Shown: positions 11,171-23,753 of the stretch, piece by piece
Position numbering within the stretch: position 1 is the first letter of the stretch
How the letters are laid out: every line of letters starts with the position of its first letter
Assembly (NCBI GenBank): GCA_000727475.1
Contig: KL647294.1
Location: 391,758 to 455,757, forward strand
DNA length: 64,000 nt
Direction: 5' to 3'
Source: Sarcocystis neurona
Taxonomy: Eukaryota; Apicomplexa; Conoidasida; Eucoccidiorida; Sarcocystidae
Notes under the pieces: generated by a model
The model's input: the letters and a program-made list of their open reading frames with translations, nothing else
Databases searched by the model: none
What the model was told of the DNA's origin: nothing
Made by a program: the position numbers and the translations under genes

Positions 11171-13083
11171 TAGTAGGTGTATGGGTTACATACAGAAGAC
11201 GAAACGAGCAAAGTGTCAACGAGACGTCTATGTCGATATTTATTTTTTCACCGACGTCGACCTTGTGGCGGCAGCAGTCACACCAACTTGACACAATCCC
11301 AGCCCGTCTCTCTAGACACCTCCCTCTCTACTCTGCTGCCTATATCATATACATAGACACATACCTACCTACATATACATATATATATATATGGGCATTC
11401 ATACATGCACCATCTCCGTATACATATATGTGTGTATGTATGTATATATGTGTACATGTATATATATGTGTATCATCTCCTTTCGTGCACATACGTATGC
11501 GTACCGTCTCCGTTCGCCTCCATACATATATACATGGATGTACGTATATATATATATATATATACATGTAAAGATAGAGACAGACAGATAGACAGATTGC
11601 GTCTCCATTCGTATCCACATGTATACATATATCACCCGCTCCAACCGTATAGTACATATATACATACATATATTTATATATATATATATTTATATACCAT
11701 TTCCATTCGCCCACATACGCATATATATATATATATGATCCATTCGTGTACATATATGCACATATATCGTCCGCATATGTGTATATACATACAGGTCATC
11801 TCTATTCGTGCACGTATATATATATATATATGTACCGTCTTGTCGTACGCGAGATGGGGGGGTTGTTGTCTGCATGCGTGTGCGGATATATAGAGAGGGC
11901 TGTTTGACTTGCGGACTTGTTTTTTCTCGCCGGGTCTCCGCACTTTTCTCCATCATCATATTCGCACCTCCGTGAAGTTTCACGTGTTGGAGCAGAGCCA
12001 CTAAGATGTCGCCAGCAGATTTCTTCCGCTAATATACAATTACACGTATGTACGTACCTGCGTATATATGTATGTAACACATATATATGCATGTGCATAC
12101 TTCAGTGTGGACGGGGTACACACACGTCGTGGCGCATGCATTCCCATCGAGGCGAGGTTCACACAGTCGCAGACGCGATCCAGGCACATATCCGAAACTC
12201 GCTGCTCGCTCGCCTGGCCATTTGTCGTCTCTGCTCCGTCATGTTGCTCCTCTTCTCTGGGCCTGCAGTACATTCGTGTGGATAAACGTATGTGTGGGAG
12301 TACGTACTGGCACACAGAGAGAAGGATTTGCTTGCCTTTCTGAAGGAAAACACGTCCGGCAGATCATGGCACCGTCGCCTTCTGTTACCCAGGACATATA
12401 TATATATATATGTATATATATGTATGCACGCCAGGTTTTCAGGATTCTCCGGCCGCCTCCGGTTCCTCTCCTCACTCGTGTGTCTACGTAGAACTGCGTC
12501 GTACAAAGAAGTGGCCGTACAACCACTTCATCCATTTTTCGGTCTACAAGTAAAAATGGAGTCGGTCAAGATTACCGCAAGTATCTCTGTACATATTCAT
12601 ATATATATATATATATAACACATTTATACGTGTATCTATGTATATTTATACATGTGTGTACATACAAATATATGTGTGTACATATATACATATATATATA
12701 TATATGTATATGCATGTATTTATGTGTATATATTTATGCAAAGTACATTTATACGTGTACCCGCGTATATGTATACCAACATGTAGAGACATGTGTATAT
12801 CTGTTATTTACGTGTATATATATATATATGTATATATACATACATGTATACATATATATATATATATATATATCTGTACGTGCGTGTGTAGTGCGTTTCT
12901 AGATCGGTGTACATGTGTAGGAGTGTTGCCAGGGGATTCCTGCTGCAGCAGTAGGCAGTGCTGTATGCAGAGAGAGATACGCGAAGGTCGGAAATGAAAG
13001 AGAGAGAGAGAGAACGGCAGCAACGGGTAACATGCGCAGCTGCTAGATGTTGCCGCGGAACGACTGCTGCTGCTGTTGCGCAG

Positions 13084-15952
13084 GAGGAGCTGCCACACGC
13101 GAAGGAGAAGATGCAGCAGGGGCCGAAGCAGGTAGCTGCCTCCGCAGTCATGACGGAGGAGCAGCGCCAGCAGCTCCAGCAGCAGGAGCAACAGCAGGAG
13201 CAACAGCAGGAGCAACAAGAGGAGCAGCAGCAGCAGGAGCTGCAGCAGCAGGAGCTGCAGCAGCAGCAGAAGCAGGAGGGACGTCGCGTTTCCATCTGCA
13301 GCAGTTTGCAGGAACGGCGGCGCGTCGCCTCTCCCCGGGCAGCATCCGGTGGCGCTGCAGGTGAAGAAGAAGCAGCAGCAGCAACAGCGGCGGCAGCAGT
13401 GACAACAGCAGTGGTCACACCAACGGCGACGAAGGATGCAGCATCACCTGCGCCTCTCTCTGCCCGTCGCCTGCGTCTCTCGCTTCCTGTTGAATCAGAC
13501 GCTGCATCTTCTGCTGCAGCAGCTGTTGCGCGTCCTGGTCCTCCTGCTGCTGCTGAGTTTCCTTCTGCCGCGAGTGGGGCGGCTCTCCCGCGGCGTGCAT
13601 CTGCTGCTGCTGCTTCGCCTCCTCCGTTTTCGTCTGTGGGGCATTTCTCTTCCTCGGCTGCTGCTGCAGCAAAGAGACTCCTCGGTGCCGGCAGATTCAG
13701 GGACGGATGGGGAAGCGGAAGGGAAGCAGAAGCCGCCGAAGGCCACAGGATGCTCCAGCGCTCCTCATCCTTTCCCTCAAGTAGCAGCGACACCCTGCAA
13801 TTTGCTGCTGCCTTCAGGCCTACGGAATCTCGACGGCAGGAGCTGCTGCAGAAAATCGAGCAGCAGAGCGAGGAGCTGCAGCAGCTGCTGCATGAGCCCC
13901 TTCTTGATCGTAGACGTGCTGCACTCGCCCCTCCTTCCGTGCTTCACGAGCAACCGCTGCGGCCACACCACCAGCAGCAAGAAAACCACGAGGCAGACCA
14001 GACGGAGCAGCAGCAACAGCAAGAGGAAGCGGCGAAGAAGAGCCTAACAATTTGGAGTACTTCTTCTCTTGTTGCTGAAAAGCTCCGCGTCATTCCTCGA
14101 AGCCCACCGCCTTCTTGTGTTGCTAGTGCTGCTGCTCGTCGCTTGCCTTCCGCTGCCGCACGGACGCTTGCTGCACCATCTCCTAGTCCCCACCTGCGCG
14201 CCCCATCTGCTGATGCCACTGCTGCTACTGCAGGCGCTGCGGCTCGTACTCTTGCTGCTTCCGCTGCTCCTTCGGATGCCGCTGCTGCTGCTTCTTCAAC
14301 CTCCGTTTTTGCTGCTGCTTCTGCACCGTTTACTGCTGCGGCTGCGGCTGCTTCTTCTATTCGCGCGTCCCGTGCTCCTTCTCGGTCTGTTGGGTCTGCT
14401 GCTCGATCCGGTGCTGCTGCGCCTTATTCTTCTTCTGAGGCGGCTTATCCGTCCTCTGCGTTTCCCAAGAGCGCGCCGCCGGGCCGCAGGAGACTGTCTC
14501 TGTCACCTCGCAGTGGTGCCGCAGCAGAAGCAGCAGCAGCACGGCGGGCGGCAGCCGCAGGAGCCGCAGCTGCGGAGGCTGCAGCCGCAGGGGGAGAACT
14601 GGAGGAGGAAGAAGAAGAAATAAATTTCAGGAGCCGAGGACGACTTATTTCCCAAGCTTACGTTGTATCGTACGAAAGTGCCCGTCTGAGGCATCCTGAT
14701 CTGGTCCCGCAGGTGCCTAAAGAGCTGCTGCAGGACGACAGCAGCCCAGCCACCAAGCAGCAAGGTTTTTTCAAAGGGAGACGGCTCCAGTCTCCGCTGC
14801 AACGCGTGGAAGCGGTGTCTGAACCAGCAGCGTCAGTGACGGGGGAGTCATCTGCTGCGGAAAGGAAAGCAGCAGCCACGACAGCAGCAAGAAAGAAGCG
14901 AGACACAGCTGCTGCAGGTGTCGGAGACGTATCTGCTGCACGGGGTAGGGCAGGCGCGGCAGCGGGAAGCCGAAGAGCAGCAGCCGCAGAAGAGGAAGAT
15001 CGAGGAGATAAAGCAGCAGTGGAAAAAGAAGAAGGACGCGACGTTGCTGGCAGTCGAATTCCTTCACGCGTCATCGTCACACCTGCATCTCCTCCACACT
15101 CTGATCCTAACAGACTAGCTGCTTCTGGCAGTGGGGAGGGAGAGGAGAACGCAGAAAGTGCCCGGGCGGGTGGAAGGGTGTGGGGAAGGCACCTGTCTGT
15201 AATGCGACCCCATAGACGGAGAACAAGCACCAGCAGCGGCGTGCAGCTGCTGCAGCAGCCAGCGGCAAGGGAAGCGGCGTCACGAAGAGGCGCTCCAGCA
15301 CATAGTAGAGCGCCGGCAGAAAGGTTGCAAGCAGCAGCAAGTCGCGCAGCAGCAGCAGCAGGAAAAATAGAAAGTGAGAGCTTGGAACCGAGGCGCCGGT
15401 CGCTCCTCTCTGCACCGTCTGCTGCTGCTACTTCTTCTGTCGCAGTGCGGCCTTGGCAGAAACAGCTGCAAGAGCTACAGCGGCAGCAGCGACAGCAGCA
15501 GCAGGAGCACCAGCAGCAGCAGCGCTGGCTTCAGACGAAGTTCGAAGGAGCCACAGAGCTGAACCCGCAGCAGAATGTGCGCGTATATGGGGAAGCGTTC
15601 CTAAATATACCGTCCCCTGCAGCTGCAGGCGCAGGAGTGCCAGCAACAGCATCAGCCACAGCCATTGCAAAAGTAGACGCAGCCTCCACGCAGCCAGAGG
15701 ACCGGCATCGGCAGCAGCAGCACCAACTGCGAGAGGAGTTCGTTCAGCAGGGATTCAGCGCAGCAGCAGGAGGGCGACGAAGCGCAGCAGTAGTTGGCAG
15801 CGCAGCCGCAGCAGGAAGAGGAGGAGAAGTAGGAGCAGCGTGGCCGGCCACGATCGCGGAGAGTAGACGCGCAGAAGGAGGAGGAGAAGCAGCAGCAGCA
15901 GCATGGAGACTAGGAGCAGCAGCGGCGAGAGAATCAGCAGCAAGACAGACAG
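13084..15952 (+). CDS. Gene A large exon: Gln-rich coiled coil plus Ala/Ser low complexity
   Basis: The acceptor is TTGCGCAG after CTG repeats; the first peptide EELPHAKEKMQQGPKQ continues in phase 0. It is followed by a poly-Gln/Glu coiled coil (about 13150-13280). Helical segments such as RRQELLQKIEQQSEELQQLL (13834-13893) and QKQLQELQRQQRQQQQEHQ (15460-15516) alternate with Ala/Ser/Pro/Arg low complexity. A less repetitive block includes SYESARLRHPDLVPQVPKEL (14668-14727). The frame stays open to 16335, but the coiled coil after 16350 is in another frame, so a junction must exist; 15952 (CAG|GTAGAC-like) is a guess. Internal introns cannot be excluded. The family is unknown. Confidence 0.45.
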
Positions 15953-15977
15953 GTAGACTGAGTACGTCCTGGACTAG

Positions 15978-16760
15978 GAGGCGAAGGAGCGACCGGGGAG
16001 GGCCCCGACGCCACTACCATACCAGGACAGCAGCAGCAGCGGAGCGACAAGAGAAAGGCGGTGGCAACGTGTCGACAGCGGAGAGAGCAGCTGCGATGTG
16101 GAAGCGCGTGATCCGTTTGCTACTGCTGCTGATGGTGCTGCCTTTTCCTCCAACAGATCTACAGCGCTGGAGTCCCCAAGTTACCAGAAAGAAAGAGCAG
16201 CCGCAGCGGTTGGGAGAACAGCATACGAAACAGAGACAGCAGCAGCACCAGGAGAGAGAACGACTTCGAGGACGCAGGGCAGTCCTGCGGAGGCGGTGCG
16301 ACAGGCGAAGGCAGAAGCCCTGCTGCTCCAGCTGAAGGTCGAGCTTGTTGTGACGCATGCAACACTGCTGGGATTGCGCGGGCGCGCGATGCAGGAGACA
16401 GCAGCAGCGACGACAGAGGAGATCGAGGCGCAGCTGCAGCGGAGTCAGCAGCAGCTGCGGGAGGCCGAGCAGCAGGTCGTGCAGGCGCAGCAGCACGTGA
16501 AGTTGCTGCAGCAGCACGTGCGCCACACCGAAGCGGACCAGCAACAAAGACAGGGGTCGCAGTTTCCCCAACGGCAGGTCCGGCAGAAGCAGCAGCTGCC
16601 TGCGCTTGTCGACGAGTGGCGTAGCGAGCAGGTGCAGACACAACGTCACCAGCAGCATCAGCACACGTCGCGCATGCAGCAGCAGCAGCAGCAGACGCAA
16701 CCACCGTTGCGGAAGAGGCAGCAGCAGGGCAGACAGCAGCTGCTGCAGCAGCGACCTTGA
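15978..16760 (+). CDS. Gene A terminal exon with C-terminal coiled coil
   Basis: The frame is open from 15978 (just after an in-frame TAG) to the stop at 16758-16760. The 5' edge is unresolved: acceptors are possible at 15977, 16156 (after CCTTTTCCTCCAACAG, the best pyrimidine tract) and 16164. The C-terminal part is the most convincing coiled coil of the gene: it begins EIEAQLQRSQQQLREAEQQV near 16420 and continues with Gln-rich heptads to about 16545. It ends in a Gln/Arg-rich tail. This is the natural 3' end of gene A. Confidence 0.5.
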   Translation, partial: EAKERPGRAPTPLPYQDSSSSGATRERRWQRVDSGESSCDVEARDPFATAADGAAFSSNRSTALESPSYQKERAAAAVGRTAYETETAAAPGERTTSRTQGSPAEAVRQAKAEALLLQLKVELVVTHATLLGLRGRAMQETAAATTEEIEAQLQRSQQQLREAEQQVVQAQQHVKLLQQHVRHTEADQQQRQGSQFPQRQVRQKQQLPALVDEWRSEQVQTQRHQQHQHTSRMQQQQQQTQPPLRKRQQQGRQQLLQQRP

Positions 16761-18479
16761 AGGAGGGAGGATTATCACCGGGTGCCGAGAAAAAGCAGCT
16801 GCTGTGTGTCGCAGCAGCACAACAGCGCATGCATGCTTCAAATAGATGACACAAAAAAAAACAACGCTACCGTAGCGCGAGTAATGGCGACGAGGCTTCG
16901 TGCTACCCAGACGTGCCTAAATTGGAGTGTCCACCCCTCGCGGTGTACAGGGAGAGATATAAAGAAAGAGAGAGAAAAGTGCACCTCCTGCGTATGACGC
17001 GGTGAATTGCCGTGTCCTCGGTGATGTCTATAAAAACAACCGCACCCGCCCCACACCCGATACATACACAGAGGCCGCTGTGTTTTCGTCAAAAAGCATG
17101 CAGCAGAAAGCTCGGAACGGGCCTTCGCCATCGTGCAGTAGCCGGACCGTCGTGTTGCTGCCGACGCGTCGCGACGCACGTACCTCACCTTGTCTTCTCT
17201 TCAAATACAACAGGAGAGACTCTTCTTTGACTCTCTAATCGAGTGGAACTCCTGCTGCGGTTACGAAGATGTAGGAAGCACTGCATAGATATCTGTGGTG
17301 GTCGAGGACCTAAGCAGTAATACACTTCAGATGCTCGCACGACTACCTGCTCTCTCTGGCCTTCAAGGCTGCATGCCGCCTGAGCTGCAGCGCACACATG
17401 TCAGGGTGATGTGTGCGTATCTCCACACACATACGTATACACATAGATTTACATAGAGGTGTCCACATACGTAGACGTATGCAAGTGTGGGCGTAATTAT
17501 CTGTTTAGGTGTATATCTATGGATGCATTTGCCGCTGGACGCACGCACGCGCGCTCGTATAAAGAGACGTTTCCTTGTATATATCTGGACAAGGAAGATA
17601 GAGTGTAATGTGGCAGGTCTGAACATCTACACTTGTCTACTTCCGAGGGAGGGTCAGCCACCCATGTTGGAAAAGGAGAATCGCAACGGCATGCGGTCGT
17701 CGTTGGTGCTGCCCCATTCATTCGGATGTACAACCGAAAGTCACACGTTAACACAGGAAGCTCCCAAGCTATATATGTAATATATATGTATAAATAGAGA
17801 AAGACACGCACACACACACACATATATGTATACATATATATATATACATACGTACACACACACACACACACAATTGTGTGAGGCCGTGGAAAAGTCAAGC
17901 GGGGCCCTCCCACTTGCCTGTACGTGTATGCGTGTATACTTCTGTGGTAGCGGAAGAAAAATAGGTGCCCTTATTACGTGTGCACAGAGAGTGGCATGCG
18001 GACGACTGCCGCTTCAAACGCGTTTGATACAACGCTTCCGAAAGAGTCGACTCTTCCCCTTGGGATTGTAGCGGTGCTTCCGCGTTGTTTACACGAATCG
18101 TAGTCCTTCACGCAGAGAGGTTGAAGCACCTCTGCACACCTGCGTCCACATCACGTAAGGCTCGGATACAACCGCACCTTGTAGTCTGCGACCACCTCCA
18201 CGCAGTCGTCGGGAACTACACAGAGGCTCACTTGCGTGATCTGCTGTACAGATTGTATATTGATACATACTTGTCTCTGTCATTCGGTTGCTCTGTCCTG
18301 ACATGTGCACCCATGTGTTCCTGCGTGACACTGTCCTTCTCTATTCCTCTCTCTCTTAATAGATGTAGGAATCACTTTCCAGTTTGCGTTGCAGCAATAT
18401 AAAAGGGGATGGAAGAACCGCAGCAACATTTGCGCCGTAGCCACTACAGCAGCAGTGCCGCCAGGATTGCTCCAGTTAT
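16761..18479. other. Intergenic, no gene seen
   Basis: This is mostly unique sequence downstream of gene A. There is an A9 run at 16854, an (AC)n tract and TATATA between about 17775 and 17875, and otherwise only ORFs shorter than 140 codons without recognisable content. Sequence composition is close to that of the repeat-poor right end of the window. Confidence 0.5.
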
Positions 18480-19056
18480 GGATTCTTTCGTTGCTGATAC
18501 TTCGTGAGCAGGAGAACAGCAACTGTTGCAAAAGAATCCTCCCATCGCGTTTGTTACGGCCGCCTTGCAGCAGCGCGTGCAGCTGTAAGGCTCACCTCGT
18601 TGCTGGTAGCGCAGTGGAACAGGCGAGCGGCAGCAGTGTCCCTGCTCGTCAAGGACAAGCGTATTATGTCGCAACATCAGCAGGACACTCTATCAGCAAG
18701 GCACTACTCGCAGCAGAAGAACGAACAGCAGCAGCACACGCTGCGGCACGCTCTCGTTCGGAGCTGCAGCACCCGTAACGGTCTCCTTCCAGTATCAGCA
18801 ATTACATGTGCAGAAGACTCAACAACAGCAACAGCAGCGACACCGCCAGCCGCAGCAACCGCATCGCCAGCAGCAGCAGCCGCATCGCCAGCAGCAGCAG
18901 CCACGCCGCCAACAGCAGTCGCCGTATTGTGAGCAGCAACAACAGCAACAGAATCTTACTGTATCGCAGCCGCTGGCATTGTGTGCGGCCAGGCTGCATC
19001 AGTTGCCTTTCTACTTCTTCGAAACTGCTACAGTTGCTCCTGCCGCAGCTCTCTAG
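18480..19056 (+). CDS. Possible Gln-rich coding exon(s), unconfirmed
   Basis: Two adjacent frames carry Gln/His-rich peptides: one around 18666-18740 (MSQHQQDTLSARHYSQQK) and one at 18806-18957 with a QQQQPHRQ repeat, ending at a stop near 19054. A possible acceptor (TACATGTGCAG) precedes the second. The triplet content is the same kind of CAG repeat found in true exons here, but also in non-coding DNA. There is no start codon, no conserved motif and no clear donor. It may be an exon of a small Gln-rich protein or just a CAG tract. Confidence 0.2.
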
Positions 19057-20972
19057 GACGACAGTATGTAGACATGCATACGCACACGAGTGTATATCTA
19101 CACGTGTGCAATACGGAGTGCATGCATAAAGATTAGTACACCGCTACAAATGTACAGGAGATGCACACGCGAACACGTCCGTACATTGCGTGAGTCCTTA
19201 CCTGACGGTAGGTCATCACGCTTCTCTCCATAGCAGCAACGAAGAAAAATGCGGCGAGATCAGCATTAGAGAGACTAGAAGCTTACCAGCCCCATCTAGT
19301 ACGGCGTACACACATCCTTTGAAGAGGCCATCAGTAGCAGCAGCATTTGCAAAACACGATAGCGGCAATGCCTACAAACTTCTTCAATCGACCAGCAGTA
19401 AGTTGGGAAAAGTGGAAGTTAAATCAGAACTCGCACATAAAGAGACACCGGTGGCAGCGTGTGCCGTCGCGGGACGTAGTGGTGGTTGACAAAGCAAGTC
19501 GTCCTCAGTAAATCTCTATATGTTTAGTTGTGTTCGGCCAGCAGATTTAGTCATTCCTGTGTCCCCGCACGGGATGCACGTTTCTCAAGAGCGTGGGTGT
19601 GGCCTCGTGGGGTTGCACACGTGACTAGGCTTTTACGCGTCTGCCGCACGCGGGAGAGCGCAGACACAAATACGCATTTTAAAAGCAGAAGACTGATATG
19701 TTTGTGAGTATTCTGCAGCAGAAGATTGATGCGTTTGTGAGTATCCTGCAGAATATATCCGTTTTAAAGAAAAGTATCTGCTTGTGGCTCTCCAAGTACG
19801 GAAGTATGTACATGCACACTTGTACCTGCATTCGTACCCATCGTGCGTTTATCCCTGCACTAACCTGTCCCTACACACGTGTGTGTGTGAACGTGTATAT
19901 GTGTATACGTACTTAGGCACAAGTGTGTAATATACGCACACTCCTGCCTCCATATACATGTACGTGTGTATACAGATATAAGACTTATGCAAACGTGCAC
20001 TACATATATTAACTTGCACGGGGTCGTACCCCACATGCAACTACACACCTCCAGCAACAAAAGTGAGATAGAGGGGAAGCGTCCTCGGTCACCATTGCTC
20101 TACAGAAAAGTGTACTTTTCCAAGGGGCAGTACGTACGAATTCGCATGCACATAGTCGCCGCCTGTGCTTATCATCAGTACCGGTAAATTTGCGTGTGCG
20201 TAGTAACTATGTGTAGGTAACGTGTACAGTTTCCTATGTATACATAGCCACGTAAGAGTCTCTCGACTTGAAGACTCTCTTCAAGTCGACAGAGTCTAAC
20301 ACATCCTTTTGTGTACAGAGGCACTTCAGTATCGGTGGAGATGAGCTCTTTGCGTAAGATCTAAAGAACAGCGGCGAGCTGCACATGTATGAAGCCGCAC
20401 GTACGTCCCCTTATAATTTCTTGCTCTTCACAGATGTGAAGACGTGAGTCTACGGCCACAGCAAGCGCGTGCGTAAGCGTCGAGCAAGTACACTGCGCAG
20501 CGCTGTTAGCCTGGAAGGAACGTGAAACAGCAGTGCAGAGTCACACTGAGAAGTGCCTGTGCGCACGTGTTCACACATCTGGACTCCTCTGCGGGTGCAT
20601 TTCGGAAAATACATACCCACAGGCACCCAGATTTAGATGTATAGGAGCACGTAAGCATACATGCATACGTAGGACGGCCACCTACGTGTATACGTATAAA
20701 TATGCTTGCACACAATACAGTGAACAGAGAAATCAACAGATGTGTGTCTGTGTACTATGTGTACACGTACGCATGTTTACGAGTGTGACCTCACCGGTGT
20801 GACTACGTATATATGTATATACATATATTTATTTTCTCAGTGACCGCTGTATTCGCGTCAGCGTTTGTCGACGCAGAGAAAAGACTTGATGCAGTTTCTC
20901 ACTGAGGTGGGGAGTGACGGAGGTGCAGGACCAGCCGAGGCAGCAAAGAAGTGTGGATGGTAACGATGTGCG
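19057..20972. other. Intergenic, no gene seen
   Basis: This is unique sequence with short TATATA/ACGTGTAT tracts (about 19800-20010 and 20690-20830). A 99-codon open frame at 19190-19489 lacks an ATG and any recognisable motif. A perfect hairpin at 20264-20288 is listed separately. Confidence 0.5.
20264..20288. repeat. Perfect 10-bp hairpin
   Basis: CGACTTGAAG and its exact reverse complement CTTCAAGTCG are separated by the 5-nt loop ACTCT. It lies in intergenic DNA and its role is unknown. Confidence 0.7.
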
Positions 20973-21152
20973 ATGGGAGTAGCTGGCATGTCGCTTCTAG
21001 TATGGAGCCTGCTGCTCGTCGTCGTTGCTTGTACGTGTGCTGCTGCTGTTGCGACAGCTTCTTTTCAGCTCGTGCCACCGCTGTGCTGCCGTTGCCTTGA
21101 TGGAATTAGGCGCTGCGTTCTCTCACTAGTGCGCTGCTGCTGGTGCGAGTGA
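20973..21152 (+). CDS. Short ORF with signal-peptide-like N-terminus
   Basis: The 59-codon ORF starts at an ATG and begins MGVAGMSLLVWSLLLVVVAC, followed by an Ala/Thr-rich stretch that would suit signal peptidase cleavage, then a Cys-rich tail. It has a short n-region, a hydrophobic core and a small-residue c-region, as in secreted or ER-targeted proteins. It lies ~2.8 kb upstream of the gp210 gene on the same strand. It could be a non-functional ORF in CTG/GCT-rich DNA, a small secreted protein, or the first (signal peptide) exon of the gp210 gene, whose main body lacks an obvious conventional signal peptide. No donor was convincingly matched to the next exon. Confidence 0.25.
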   Translation: MGVAGMSLLVWSLLLVVVACTCAAAVATASFQLVPPLCCRCLDGIRRCVLSLVRCCWCE

Positions 21153-23753
21153 CGTTTCTGCTGCTGCTGCCAACAGGTCTTCCTGTTGCTGCGTCGTTGC
21201 GGCTGTTGCCGCTACTGCTCCGATCTCAGGTGCTACCACCTGTTGATCTCCGCCTGCTGCCGTCGGGGGGTTCCTGCCGCGTTGCTGCTGTTGCTCGTGC
21301 CGCTGCTGTTCATGCTGTGCATGTGCTGGCGCTTTTGCATGCGGGTGTGCGCGTCGGCTCCCAATGCCCCTCTCTCCCCACGTCAGTCTCTCTCTCGGGC
21401 AGCTGCTGCGGCAGCTTCCTACTGCTGATGGCGGCGGCAGCGGCACCAGGCAAAATAGACATGGCCAATGCTACCGGCAACAGTAGCAGGGTTCGCAGTG
21501 TGACTGCAGCAGGAGAGCGTTTCCACTGGTGGTGCTGCTTCTGAGGCGCGCGGTCGCAGACGTAGGTATCTCTTCCATTTCTTCTTGTTCTTCTTCGCTG
21601 CTGCTGCAGACTCCTTCCTCTCTTGCTCACGGTCGTCCGCCCGCTCTCACGCCCTCGTGCTGCTGCACGCGCGGGAGCAGCAGCAGCCGCAGAGCAGCAG
21701 CAGCACCAGAAACTGCCCGAAACAGCAGCAGTCACTCGCCGCAGCGGTTTCTATTGAAACCTCTTTTTCCGCCGCTTCTTCTTCATCTCTTCTTCCACCC
21801 CACAAACATTTTTCAGCACCCACCTCTATTCCACCTCTTATGTGGAGCAGCGCAGCAGCACACCACACATGCTGTGCCAACACCGTTGTCCTGCCGCTGC
21901 TGCTATATACTGCCGCCGCAACACATCGTTTCCGCTCCTTTGTAACTGTTCTTCCTTTCCTGGAGGTTAACTCTGCAGCAAATTCACGTGCGGGTGCGTG
22001 GTCCTCGGTCAGGATCAGCGGCCGCCGCTGCTGCGCTGCGGTGTTCGTACACCTCAGCGCCCTGTCAACAAAACGCGCGTTTCGCGTGCAAGTTCACGTC
22101 CTTTTCTCTCCTCCACTGCCTTTCGGTCTCTCGACTCCTTTTATGTCTTCAGAAAGCATTTACCTTCTCTTTCACTTCTCAACGTGCCTGCTGCATCTCC
22201 TTCCCTTCTCAAAACTTGTGCTACGGTCTCGTATCTGTCTGCACCCTCGTCTCCTGAGCCACTGCTGCCCTTTTTCTTCCTCCTTCTTGCCTTCTTCCTT
22301 CACTTCTTCCTCTTCTCCGCCGCTTCTTCTTCTCTTCTGCCTCTTCTCCGCGTAAATCCCCTCCTCTTTGTGTTTGTGACGTCACACTTCCCTTATTTTT
22401 GCCCATTGCCGCTGCACTTCCGCCTGCGCGTCTGCACAGCTGCGCCTGCATCTCCTACGGGCGTCCTTCCCACGCCCTTTCCACCCACCGTCTGCCGTGG
22501 GAGTCTTCCGTCCTGCTCTGTCCACGCACACCTTCCCACGCGAGTACACATCTGTATGGACACATACCCTGTGTTGTCTGTATAGATACACACACATCTC
22601 TATATGAATATGAATGTTTATGTGTTACATACCTGCACTTTTCTCGACGGGCACACGCCTTGCACTACTGCTCATAATAATGCCAGTGACACAGGGGCTT
22701 GGTCCTTCCTGCTGCGCAGCATTCTGTGGGTGTCTCCCCCGCAGCAAGGCGGACTTTCTTGCCAGGAGTGTTGTGATTTCCTTCTCTCCCACGCCCTGCA
22801 GCAGGCCGCAACAAGTTGCCGCGGTCGCAGCCACCTAACCTTCGCTCTGCAAGCACGCACGGGTGCGCGCACTGTTGCTAGGAACCTCTGTCCTCTGCTC
22901 GTCCCATACATATATAGACGTATACGTCCATACGCGTGCGTATATAGAGAGACAGAAATACGTATATATATATATATAAATGCAGGGAGAGATATAAAGA
23001 GATACACTCATGCATCCATAAATATATGGATATATATGCATATAAAGAAAAAGACATATATATATATATATATATGTACGTTTACGGACGAATATGTATA
23101 CATATGTGTAAAGCGGCACTGACGCTTGCGATAAATATATGTATAAGCGTACGTCTGTCTATGCAGAGACGTACGTGTGTATGTCAGCAGATCCTTTTGT
23201 ATGTGTTGTTTGTTGTCCATGCGGTCTACTGGGTAGGATGAGGGAATTTTCGTCTTCTCCGTATCTTCCGTACTTTGCTGCTGTTCCTAGCAAGCGGCAG
23301 TTGTTCGCCTCTCCCTCACAGAGAAGCTGCATTCCCCACTTTCTCCTTTACGTCTCTTCTTCGTTCTGCCGCTCTTTATGTTCCCGGTCTTTTCCCTCTG
23401 TTTTCAGTGCTCGTCCTTCTCATTTTTCCTCCTCGTGTGAATATCGTCCGCCTTTCCCTGTGTTGTCTGGTAGACGCGCGCTGCTGGTGCGGCTCAGCTG
23501 ATCTCGGGGTGTACGTACACTCGGTGTCTGGCCCGCGAGAGAAGAAGAGAGTCACTCGCAGACCAAGAAGAAAAAGAGAAGGCCCAACGCGAAGGCAGAA
23601 AGAGAAGAGGAAGACGAGAAATATCTGTTAGTAACCCGGCCCAAGTTGCTTCTTTCTTCTTCGTAACGTTATATTTTTTGTCGCCTATGCGATTTCGCTC
23701 TGCTTGAGGGAACAACTGGCCTGCTGCTGCTGCCCTCTCCCGCAGACAGCAGT
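21153..23753. other. CTG-rich then pyrimidine-rich then microsatellite DNA
   Basis: About 21000-21920 is rich in CTG/GCT on the plus strand. About 22080-22440 is C/T-rich. About 22900-23110 is TATATA microsatellite and 23240-23460 is again C/T-rich. ORFs on both strands are Leu/Ser/Cys- or Gln/Ala-biased read-through with no motif. The end of the stretch leads into the ATG at 23754. Confidence 0.4.

Larger units (their letters stand above)
9400..13083 (+). repeat. Gene A intron 5, several tandem repeats and microsatellites
   Basis: About 9480-9710 is TATATA-rich. C/T-rich and mixed sequence follows to 10300. Tandem repeats lie at 10331-10560 and 10981-11170. A diverged repeat with a TCTCCATTCGT-like core and TATATA spacers fills about 11390-11850, and 12590-12890 is TATATG microsatellite. 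The acceptor TTGCGCAG is preceded by CTGCTGCTG. A further small exon could be hidden here; I could not find one with matching phase and composition. Confidence 0.5.

Noticed and set aside
12804..13793. 329-codon minus-strand ORF opposite gene A
   Set aside because: Ala/Ser/Cys homopolymers opposite CAG/GCA repeats; the plus strand has coiled-coil content and splice sites with matching phase.
21143..22355. Several overlapping plus- and minus-strand ORFs (up to 256 codons) upstream of gp210
   Set aside because: Composition follows CTG and C/T tracts; no motif, no convincing splice structure.
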